The notes under the pieces: model-generated
Databases searched by the model: none
What the model saw: the letters and a program-made list of their open reading frames with translations, nothing else
Told to the model about the DNA's origin: nothing
Shown here: piece by piece, positions 33,840 through 39,868 of the stretch
Numbering within the stretch: the first letter of the stretch is position 1
Layout of the letters: each line of letters opens with the position of its first letter
From: Eubacteriales bacterium
Lineage (GTDB): Bacteria > Bacillota > Clostridia > Peptostreptococcales > Anaerovoracaceae
Direction of reading: 5' to 3'
Assembly (NCBI GenBank): GCA_029009055.1
Contig: JAQXJR010000007.1
Coordinates: forward strand, 1-39,868
DNA: 39,868 bases
Made by a program: the position numbers and the translations under genes

Positions 33840-33912
33840 ATAAGTAAGATTTACTAATGGTTTCCGGTGGGTTTTCGCTTTAGCCGGGAACTTCTGAAAG
33901 GAGATAATACCA

Positions 33913-34077
33913 ATGAAGAAGTATATTTGCACGATCTGCGGCTATGTTTATGACCCTGCTAAGGGAGACCCGGACAGCGGGATCGCTCCGGGAACAGCAT
34001 TCGAAGACATCCCTGATACATGGGAGTGCCCACTGTGTGGAGCTAAGAAGTCTGACTTTAAGGTTAAGGAAGACTAG
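33913..34077 (+). CDS. rubredoxin
   Basis: Small redox protein of 54 residues, typical length. Two Cys-x2-Cys knuckles (CTICG at residues 6-10 and CPLCG near residue 40) bind a single Fe in a Fe(Cys)4 centre, and '[20 protein letters not shown]' is the conserved loop between them. It acts as a cytosolic one-electron carrier, often to rubrerythrin or superoxide reductase in anaerobes. AAGGAG lies ten bases before the ATG. It has its own promoter and no gene partner; the THF riboswitch follows after 45 bases. Confidence 0.97.
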   Translation: MKKYICTICGYVYDPAKGDPDSGIAPGTAFEDIPDTWECPLCGAKKSDFKVKED

Positions 34078-34122
34078 TTTTAGATCGTGACCTGCTTATA
34101 GCAGGCGAGATATAGATATTTA

Positions 34123-34255
34123 TAGCAGATTAGATGACGGAGCATTAAGTGCCGCGGGGCTGAGGGAGTTGTCCCGGGGACGAAAAGACCGTGACCGGTT
34201 CATAGAGCCGGGAGATATGGTCTTATGATTCCGCCGGTTCGCATCCCGCTGCTGC
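34123..34255 (+). ncRNA. tetrahydrofolate (THF-I) riboswitch aptamer
   Basis: P1 is formed by AGCAG (34124-34128) and CTGCT (34249-34253). Conserved blocks follow the THF-I pattern: ATTAGATGACGG, GCATTAAGTGCC, GACGAAAAGACC and CGCATCCCGCTGC. An extra peripheral hairpin arm (about 34190-34230) enlarges it. It precedes a folT gene, the classic partner of this riboswitch. Confidence 0.8.
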
Positions 34256-34271
34256 ATATATGGGAATTAAG

Positions 34272-34315
34272 ACCTCCTTCGTGCAGTTAAACGAGTATTG
34301 CGGAAGGAGGTTTTT
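34272..34315 (+). promoter_or_regulatory. SD-sequestering hairpin of the folT leader
   Basis: ACCTCCTTC (34272-34280) pairs with GAAGGAGGT (34303-34311), covering the complete AAGGAGG ribosome site of folT. A TTTTT run follows directly, so the same hairpin could terminate transcription. Either way it is the off state of the THF switch. Confidence 0.8.
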
Positions 34316-34318
34316 ATT

Positions 34319-34870
34319 ATGTCTAAGTTAAAGAACATTAAAGTATTGACGCTGGCGGCTATGATGCTGGCAGCATCTGTAATCCTAACATTCTTCTTAA
34401 GGATCCCTGTGAACCAGCTCGTAGAGATCAGGTTCGAGTCATTCCCAGTTAAAGCGGCGGGAATGATGATGGGACCTGGTGTAGGGCTTATAGTTGGCGC
34501 CCTGTCAGATATACTCTGCTACCTGGTTAAGCCGACGGGAGCTTTCTTCCCGGGATTTACCGTTAGCGCCGCCCTGGCGGGACTCATCTATGGCATATTG
34601 CTGTATAAGAGGCCGTTCTCATATAAGAGGGTGGTATTGGCACAGACGATCTGCTCGCTTCTCATTAGCTTCACCCTGAACACACTCTGGCTTTCTATAC
34701 TTTACGGCGTAACATTTAAGGCGTCGTTCGTCATGAGGTTTCCTAAGAATATCATTATGCTGCCGATAGACATAGTGCTGGCGGTCCTGATCATGAAGCC
34801 GCTCTACATGGCGTCAGGAAGGCTGGTCGGCGTGACAGGAAGCGCGCGTTCTGATAACTCCGGAAAATGA
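34319..34870 (+). CDS. folT: folate ECF transporter S component, FolT
   Basis: Six-helix membrane protein of 183 residues, the substrate-binding S component of an energy-coupling-factor transporter for folates. FolT-like sequence elements: 'RIPVNQLVEIRFESFP', 'GMMMGPGVGLIVGALSD' and 'PGFTVSAALAGLIYG', plus the 'LNTLWL' helix. The ATG is at 34319, eight bases after AAGGAGG. The upstream TTG codon at 34298 lies within the leader hairpin and is not used. The THF riboswitch upstream is direct evidence for folate as substrate. The EcfA/A'/T module that should power it is not in the window. Confidence 0.93.
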   Translation: MSKLKNIKVLTLAAMMLAASVILTFFLRIPVNQLVEIRFESFPVKAAGMMMGPGVGLIVGALSDILCYLVKPTGAFFPGFTVSAALAGLIYGILLYKRPFSYKRVVLAQTICSLLISFTLNTLWLSILYGVTFKASFVMRFPKNIIMLPIDIVLAVLIMKPLYMASGRLVGVTGSARSDNSGK

Positions 34871-34891
34871 TCACAGGCTCCGGACTTTTAA

Positions 34892-34920
34892 CTGACAAAC
34901 CGCTATAAGGCTGATAAAAT
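34892..34920 (+). promoter_or_regulatory. promoter of the ABC-FtsX operon
   Basis: CTGACA, 17-bp spacer, TGA-TAAAAT (extended -10). Confidence 0.7.
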
Positions 34921-35003
34921 ATAGTAAATATGTATTATATTTCGTTTAAGCACGCTGGTTCCACAGGGTGGGAAGCGGCGCGAAGGCGCGGCCGAAGGCG
35001 GAT

Positions 35004-35729
35004 ATGTATAAGGATGACAGCAGATTCATAGTTTTTAAGGACGTCGTGAAAACTTATGGAGAAGGGCCTGAAGCCGTGCGCGCCCTTAAGGGCATAAGCT
35101 TCGAAATAGGCTTCGGCGAATTCTGCGTCATACTGGGACAGTCAGGCGCCGGTAAGACTACTTTGCTTAACATGCTCGGCGGCATGGACACTGTCACATC
35201 CGGCGAAATATTTTTAAATGGTAATGAAATAACGAAGCTCGATCGCGGCCAGCTGGTGAGATACCGCAGGTACGACGTGGGCTTCGTTTTTCAGTTCTAT
35301 AACCTGATCCCGAACCTTACGGCGCTGGAGAACATAGAGATGGCATCTATGCTGTGCGGCAGGGAGAAGGAAGTCATGGACCCGGCCAGGGCTCTGGCGT
35401 TAGTGGGCCTTAAGGGCAGGGAGAACAGCTTCCCGGCTGAGCTTTCCGGCGGTGAACAGCAGAGAGTGGCCATAGCGAGGGCCATGGCCAAGCAGCCTCT
35501 TATTATGCTCTGCGACGAGCCTACGGGAGCGCTCGACGATAAGACAGGCCGCGAAGCCCTGAAACTCCTCTATGAGACGGGTAAGGCGAACGGAACGACG
35601 ACCCTGGTCATAACCCATAACCAGAGCATAGCCGCTATGGCGGACAGGGTCATCAGGGTGAAGGACGGCCTCGTGATCTCTAATGAGATAAACGAGCACA
35701 GGATATCCGCTGACGAGATAACATACTAG
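35004..35729 (+). CDS. ABC transporter ATPase, MacB/LolD type
   Basis: ATPase of 241 residues that powers the FtsX-type permease next to it. Walker A 'GQSGAGKT' with Lys51, Q-loop '[13 protein letters not shown]', signature '[15 protein letters not shown]' near residue 147, and Walker B '[13 protein letters not shown]' are all intact, followed by the H-loop 'VITHN'. ATG 35004 has AAGGCGG close upstream; a GTG at 34968 would add 12 residues without a site. Type VII ABC systems (MacB, Lol, BceAB) are mechanotransmitters or exporters of lipids, peptides or antibiotics; the cargo is unknown here. It ends one base before the GTG-led frame of the permease. Confidence 0.95.
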   Translation: MYKDDSRFIVFKDVVKTYGEGPEAVRALKGISFEIGFGEFCVILGQSGAGKTTLLNMLGGMDTVTSGEIFLNGNEITKLDRGQLVRYRRYDVGFVFQFYNLIPNLTALENIEMASMLCGREKEVMDPARALALVGLKGRENSFPAELSGGEQQRVAIARAMAKQPLIMLCDEPTGALDDKTGREALKLLYETGKANGTTTLVITHNQSIAAMADRVIRVKDGLVISNEINEHRISADEITY

Positions 35730-35738
35730 GTGGCCGCC

Positions 35739-38414
35739 ATGAAAACTGTTTGGAAACTAACATTAAGAGCCATCAGGTCATTTAAGGGCCGCTTCATAGC
35801 CCTCATGCTTATAGTCGCTGTCGGCACATCATTCTTCGCCGGCCTTAAGATAACCAGGGACGCCATGTTCCGCGCCGCTGAGGGCTATGTGGGAAGGCAG
35901 GCGCTCTACGACTACAGGCTTTACTCGACATTAGGCTTCACAGATTCGGACATTAAGGACTTCTCGGGAATCGATGGAGTAAGCCGGGCTGAGGGAACCA
36001 TGTCCAGAGACGCCGCGGTGAAATCAGGCTCTTCTATATATACCACCACGATAATGTCACTTAGTGAGAAAGTGAACGTACCGCGCCTCACGGAAGGCAG
36101 GCTTCCTGTTAGGGCGGGCGAGTGTCTGGCTGACCGCGCGTACTTCTCCAGCAAAGACATAGGCCGGACTATCGCTCTGGCGGACGATAATAAAGAAGCG
36201 GTAAAACAGGCATTTTCTAAGAAAAAGTTCAAAATAACGGGTCTTTGCGACTCGCCTGTCTATTTAAGCACGGAGCGGGGGACATCCAGCATCGGAAACG
36301 GCTCTGTCGCCTGCTTTATTTACGTGCCCGAGAAAACGTTTAAGGATAGGATTTACACAGAAGCTAATATTTTGCTGGATAAGGATTCTGACCAGTCTGC
36401 CATATATTCCTCGGCGTATAAGAAGCTAATTAAAAGCCATAAGTCTGCGGTTAAGACTGCCCTGGAAGACTCTGCCGATGACCGTTACGACTCTCTTACA
36501 GCAAAGTACGAACGCGAAGTTTCCCGCCGGGTGAAGGCCGCCCAGGAAGACGCGAGAGCGGCCATCATGCGCCAAAGCGCCCAGGCACAGCAAAATGCTT
36601 TGACTCAAGCCCAGTCCGGCGCGGTCGGAGGCCAGATAGCGGCTGCCCAGGCGGCTAAAGCACAGGAAGAGGCTTTGCGCGGGCTCGATGCGTCCATAGA
36701 GAAAAAAGTCAGGAAGGCCATGGCGGGATATAAGCCGGCTAAGTCTGAAACTTACGTCCTCACCAGGTCTGAGAACGCGGGCTACGTGAGCTTTAAGTCC
36801 GACACTTCCATCATATACAGCCTGGCGGATATATTCCCGCTCTTCTTCGTCCTCATAGCCATGTTCATCTGCATGACGACCATAAGCAGGATGGTGAGCG
36901 AGGAACGGGGGCAGATCGGCGTCATGAAAGCGCTCGGCTATTCCAACAGGGCTATAGTAGCAAAGTACGTCCTCTATTCGGCTCTGGCCGTGGTATTCGG
37001 CTGGCTGGTGGGCTTCGTTCCGGGGACGTACGCTCTTCCTAAGATATTCTGGTGGGCTTACAGGAGCCGCTACGACTTCGCGGCCATACCATATGTGTTC
37101 GACTGGAAACTGGCTATTGGAACGTTCCTGGCGGCACTGGTCTGTGTTACGCTCACCGCTTGGCTCTCGTCCGTTAAAATGATGGGGGAGACACCAGCCG
37201 CGCTCATGAGACCGGAAGTCATGGGCAGGGGTAAGAAGATAATGCTGGAACGCGTGACCTGGCTGTGGAAGCGCCTGTCATTCCTCCATAAGATCATGTT
37301 CAGGAACGCCTTTAGATATAAGAAAAAGCTCATAATGATGTTGGTCGGGACTTCCTGCTGCACGGCTCTTCTCGCGGGAGGTTTCGGCATCAGGGACACA
37401 TTCCTGGAAATCCCGGACGCCCAGTTCGACGGGGTGCAGACATATGAGCTTTCTGTTCAGGCAGATAAGAATAAGATAAGTGAAATATCGAAGAAAATAG
37501 GGAAGGTGGACGAAAGCGCTGAGATGCTTAAGGTATGGACCGGAACGGCAGACATCAGTTCTGAGAAAGACACCGGCCTTTCCATGAGTAATGTGACGCT
37601 TATAGCTGTCCCATCCTCTTCCGCCGTAAGGCTTTCCTCTTACTGGCGCCTCGCGGGTAAGGACGGTAAGAAACTCAGCGCGCATGAACAGGCGGGCAGG
37701 GCATTGCTGTCAAAGCGCCTGGCTGAAAAGCTCGATGTCGGCCAAGGCGATAAAGTGATGGTGAAATCCGGCGATAGAAGGGTCTCTGTAAAGTCTTCCG
37801 GCACATTTATGAACTATGTGGGAAATTACGCCTTCGTGACGCCGAAAGAAGCCGAGAATATAACTGGGAAGGATGTATCGGTTAATGATTTGCTCATTAA
37901 GACAGATGGGGATCCCGAGAAGCTGGCGAAGAAGATCACTAAGATGAGCGGCGTCGAAGGGGTCACCAGGTACGATAAAATGAGGAAGGACACGGCAGAC
38001 GCTGTATCCGTTCTGAATGCTGTAATCTGGCTCATAGTAGGCTTCTCGGCGGCCTTGGCATTCATAGTTATATATAATCTGACGAATATTAATATAGCGG
38101 AGCGCAGGCGGGAGATAGCGACTGTGGAAGTCCTGGGCTTCACAGATAAGGAGACGGATTCCTACGTGCTGAGGGAGAACGTGTTCCTGTCCATGGCTGC
38201 GGCTCTGATAGGACTGCCTCTCGGCCGCCTCTTCCATGACTTCATAATCGCCGGGGTTCTGGTCGACGGGATGACGTTCCCTGACTATATAAGCCCGCTC
38301 AGCTACATGCTCGCCTTCGCTCTGACCGTGGTTTTCGCGCTTCTGGTGAACGCTGCCATGAAGAAGCATATCAGGGAGATAGATATGGCAGAGTCACTAA
38401 AGGCAGTGGAGTAA
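35739..38414 (+). CDS. FtsX-family ABC permease, large type
   Basis: Membrane protein of about 891 residues that works with the preceding ATPase. A first helix (about 15-35) is followed by a large extracytoplasmic domain. FtsX helix groups lie near residues 365-480 and 770-885 ('MVSEERGQIGVMKALGYSNRAI' split: MVSEERGQIG, VMKALGYSNRAI; and 'RRREIATVEVLGF'), each with the conserved 'GVMKALG'/'ATVEVLG' coupling motif. An Ala/Gln/Lys-rich helix (about 250-330) in the external domain is likely a coiled coil. ATG 35739 has AGGTGG five bases ahead. Such proteins form lipoprotein or lipid exporters or bacitracin-type sensors; cargo unknown. Confidence 0.93.
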   Translation: MKTVWKLTLRAIRSFKGRFIALMLIVAVGTSFFAGLKITRDAMFRAAEGYVGRQALYDYRLYSTLGFTDSDIKDFSGIDGVSRAEGTMSRDAAVKSGSSIYTTTIMSLSEKVNVPRLTEGRLPVRAGECLADRAYFSSKDIGRTIALADDNKEAVKQAFSKKKFKITGLCDSPVYLSTERGTSSIGNGSVACFIYVPEKTFKDRIYTEANILLDKDSDQSAIYSSAYKKLIKSHKSAVKTALEDSADDRYDSLTAKYEREVSRRVKAAQEDARAAIMRQSAQAQQNALTQAQSGAVGGQIAAAQAAKAQEEALRGLDASIEKKVRKAMAGYKPAKSETYVLTRSENAGYVSFKSDTSIIYSLADIFPLFFVLIAMFICMTTISRMVSEERGQIGVMKALGYSNRAIVAKYVLYSALAVVFGWLVGFVPGTYALPKIFWWAYRSRYDFAAIPYVFDWKLAIGTFLAALVCVTLTAWLSSVKMMGETPAALMRPEVMGRGKKIMLERVTWLWKRLSFLHKIMFRNAFRYKKKLIMMLVGTSCCTALLAGGFGIRDTFLEIPDAQFDGVQTYELSVQADKNKISEISKKIGKVDESAEMLKVWTGTADISSEKDTGLSMSNVTLIAVPSSSAVRLSSYWRLAGKDGKKLSAHEQAGRALLSKRLAEKLDVGQGDKVMVKSGDRRVSVKSSGTFMNYVGNYAFVTPKEAENITGKDVSVNDLLIKTDGDPEKLAKKITKMSGVEGVTRYDKMRKDTADAVSVLNAVIWLIVGFSAALAFIVIYNLTNINIAERRREIATVEVLGFTDKETDSYVLRENVFLSMAAALIGLPLGRLFHDFIIAGVLVDGMTFPDYISPLSYMLAFALTVVFALLVNAAMKKHIREIDMAESLKAVE

Positions 38415-38453
38415 TGCTATTAGTATTTATTAACAAAAAATATATATATTTTG

Positions 38454-38837
38454 CTAATATTTATCAGGTAAATCAGGAGTAATGGTGTAACTGATTCCAG
38501 CATCTTTTAATAAATCTGTCACATGCTTTGCTATCTGGGCCGTGGTCCTTACTGTGGCAGCTTCGTATGAAGTGTGATAAATAAGTGTTGGCTCAGTACA
38601 GGTTAGCATTTTTTTTGCGGCGAGGTAGTTATATCCTGTAATTTTTGATAATAACTTTATATTATCCATGCTCGGTTCATTTCCTGGTATGAGATAGATC
38701 TCATATTTTATATCATCCAGTTTAGATTCTTGCATATTAGAAGTTACTAATCCCCATCCGCAGTTTGGGCAAGTCCAGCCTTCGGTTAGGTCATCATAAT
38801 AATGATTCATTAAACTGCCACATTTTTCGCAAATCAT
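38454..38837 (-). CDS. zinc-ribbon protein, possible immunity protein
   Basis: Protein of 127 residues. The N-terminus holds a zinc ribbon (C3, C6 and C23, C26). The second half ('SMDNIKLLSKITGYNYLAAKK', then 'AQIAKHVTDLLKDAGISYTI') resembles the fold of ribosomal L7/L12 C-terminal domains, by pattern only. Its ATG overlaps the stop codon of the upstream gene (ATGA) with GGGAGGCG upstream, so it is translationally coupled. Base use is more AT-rich than the main chromosome. Location directly after a toxin-like module suggests an immunity role, which is an inference. Confidence 0.7.
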   Translation of the reverse strand: MICEKCGSLMNHYYDDLTEGWTCPNCGWGLVTSNMQESKLDDIKYEIYLIPGNEPSMDNIKLLSKITGYNYLAAKKMLTCTEPTLIYHTSYEAATVRTTAQIAKHVTDLLKDAGISYTITPDLPDKY

Positions 38838-39325
38838 TTTCTTCGCCTCCCATAGGGATAGAATGTAATAAAACGACCTGGTTTTGAATAATCAGGTTCA
38901 AGTTTACCGTTAACATACTTAGCTCCTGCAACGAAATATTCGCCATTAGGTTTTGCCCAAAGGTAATCCGATGGAGCTTTAACCGTTCGATTTAGTTTGT
39001 TCGCAAGATTTTGTGCGAAACCAAAACTTTCTTTTCCTGTATTGCAGGATAGCAATCTAATAGAGCTGTGGTTATACTCCTTATTTGCCTTTAATAGCCG
39101 TGCGATGATTCTATGGTCGGCAACGATTTCCACACCATTATTTTCTATTATAATTCTATTTTCGGTGCCATGTGCAATTACATCGTAAAACCCTCCAGTA
39201 TCAACGTCCTTTCGATTCTGTATGTATTTAGAGAAAAGATCGTTAGGTTTCATGTAATTTGCACTTCCTGGAACGGAATCTCCTGTATATGCACCACGGT
39301 ATAGCCCTTTATTTCCGCTGCCCAT
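38834..39325 (-). CDS. small caspase-like (clan CD) toxin-type module
   Basis: Protein of 163 residues. 'FYDVIAHGTENR' has the His-Gly motif of clan CD cysteine proteases (His52), and 'IRLLSCNTGKESFGFAQNLANKL' (split: IRLLSCNTG, FAQNLANKL) has the Cys (Cys94) after a beta strand. It matches the C-terminal effector modules I know from polymorphic toxins (LXG/RHS-like), here standing alone without a secretion or delivery domain. ATG 39325 overlaps the upstream stop (TGATG), with AGGGGG ahead. Toxin status is inferred from this motif pair and from the downstream zinc-ribbon gene. The region is AT-rich and next to an insertion sequence. Confidence 0.65.
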   Translation of the reverse strand: MGSGNKGLYRGAYTGDSVPGSANYMKPNDLFSKYIQNRKDVDTGGFYDVIAHGTENRIIIENNGVEIVADHRIIARLLKANKEYNHSSIRLLSCNTGKESFGFAQNLANKLNRTVKAPSDYLWAKPNGEYFVAGAKYVNGKLEPDYSKPGRFITFYPYGRRRK

Positions 39326-39723
39326 CAGTTATTACCCCCTTTTGCTCGGGATATCCAGTCTGGATAGCGAACGAATTTAGATGAACCGATGTAAGGACCG
39401 AAGATAGTATTACTCATTGAACCGTACACTAGTACAACTTTTGGCTCTAAAGTTTCCATCATAGACGAAAGCCCTGCTTCAAAGTAGTACTTATCACTTC
39501 TAGACTTTATGCAACCATATGTGCCGATTGCAACGATGCTGTGCTTTTCTACACCAAGGAAGGCAACTTTTTCGGGTAATACTTTATTAGTAAAGGTGAG
39601 GGCGTTCCCCCAACGGATTTGAGGAATAACATAACACCCATTTCGTTGATAGTAACTACCAATTGCACGGTTACGGTAGACATTAGTAATTTGAACGGCC
39701 AAAGGCGCATCCCTATAAAGGGA
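39325..39723 (-). pseudogene. DUF4417 protein remnant, N-terminus lost to IS insertion
   Basis: The frame from TTG 39702 to 39325 encodes 125 residues matching the C-terminal half of DUF4417 proteins ('QITNVYRNRAIGSYYQRNG', 'VAIGTYGCIKS', 'LVYGSMSN'). Homology continues upstream of the TTG ('SLYRDAPLAVQI', as in intact members) to about 39723, after which the frame hits a stop at 39730-39732. Roughly the first 70-90 residues are missing. The break coincides with the left edge of an IS256-type element, so the gene is a truncated fossil. DUF4417 proteins are common in phages and mobile elements; function unknown. Confidence 0.75.
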
Positions 39724-39868
39724 ACAGCATTACGTCCATATAATGGTGTAAAAAGAAAATAGTATAAGAAAAGCCATGAAGGCTCCTGTATAATGTTTAA
39801 CGACCAACTAAAACAAAGGAGGAACTATCATGGCTCAAATAAATATTACACTGGATGAATCGGAATTG
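39724..39868 (+). mobile_element. IS256-family insertion sequence, left end (truncated by window)
   Basis: The non-coding left end, containing 'CATATAATGGTGTAAAAAG' like IS256-family termini, runs from about 39724 into a TATAAT box (39789-39794) and an AAAGGAGG site. The exact terminal repeat cannot be fixed without the other end. Confidence 0.65.
39830..39868 (+). CDS. IS256-family transposase, N-terminal fragment
   Basis: The frame starts MAQINITLDESEL, the usual N-terminus of IS256-type Mutator-like transposases, after AAAGGAGG at five bases. It runs off the window after 13 codons, so the catalytic domain is not seen. Confidence 0.7.
   Translation, partial: MAQINITLDESEL

Noticed and set aside
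34123-34318. Idea that the folT leader is a second cobalamin riboswitch
   Set aside because: No B12 box or matching core; the AGATGA, ATTAAGTG, ACGAA and GCATCC blocks follow the THF-I pattern and folate transport is downstream.
37710-38369. 219-codon minus-strand frame opposite the FtsX permease
   Set aside because: Antisense shadow of conserved FtsX helices, without promoter or ribosome site.

Overview
The window looks like chromosomal DNA of an anaerobic, Gram-positive Clostridia-type bacterium (Bacillota). Evidence for this: strong Shine-Dalgarno sites, TTGACA/TATAAT promoters, many T-tract terminators, AdoCbl/FMN/THF riboswitches, an AGCS amino-acid symporter, a UMF1 transporter, a class II GalT, rubredoxin, and surface proteins ending in Lys/Trp-rich Fn3-like modules. 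I cannot assign a genus. Coding sequence prefers NNT before AAG codons and uses ATA and AGG freely. The last ~1.4 kb is visibly more AT-rich and looks acquired.

Layout. 1-1234: array of 14 tRNA genes (first one cut by the window edge), closed by a terminator. 1417-3895: a PH-domain protein and a Na+/alanine (AGCS) symporter. 4332-8365 (minus): riboflavin operon ribD-ribE-ribBA-ribH behind a TTGACA/TATACT promoter, FMN riboswitch and terminator. 8910-12116: UMF1-family transporter, a serine hydrolase and a DUF434/DUF5616 protein. 12309-21286: a TetR regulator with a palindromic operator, a GT-B-like protein of unknown role, a MelB-type galactoside symporter, GH36 alpha-galactosidase, galactokinase and class II GalT, together an alpha-galactoside uptake and Leloir route. 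21304-25088: Rrf2 regulator, a small minus-strand gene, a diguanylate cyclase, an aldo/keto reductase and a nitroreductase.

25188-30732: a cobalamin riboswitch followed by two large secreted proteins. The first carries a transcobalamin-like DUF4430 domain, the second an FMN-binding domain plus GLUG repeats. Both end in the same surface module. This is the best candidate for an undescribed system: a B12-controlled extracellular corrinoid/flavin surface apparatus. 30825-34077: HdeD-like membrane protein, secreted DNA/RNA endonuclease lipoprotein, ROK kinase and rubredoxin. 34123-34870: THF riboswitch and folate ECF S component (FolT). 35004-38414: an ABC ATPase plus a large FtsX-type permease.

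38454-39868: an acquired island with a zinc-ribbon protein, a small caspase-like (His/Cys) toxin-type module, and a DUF4417 gene beheaded by the left end of an IS256-family element whose transposase begins at 39830 and runs off the window. Several cofactor systems (flavin, B12, folate) sit here under three different riboswitches.
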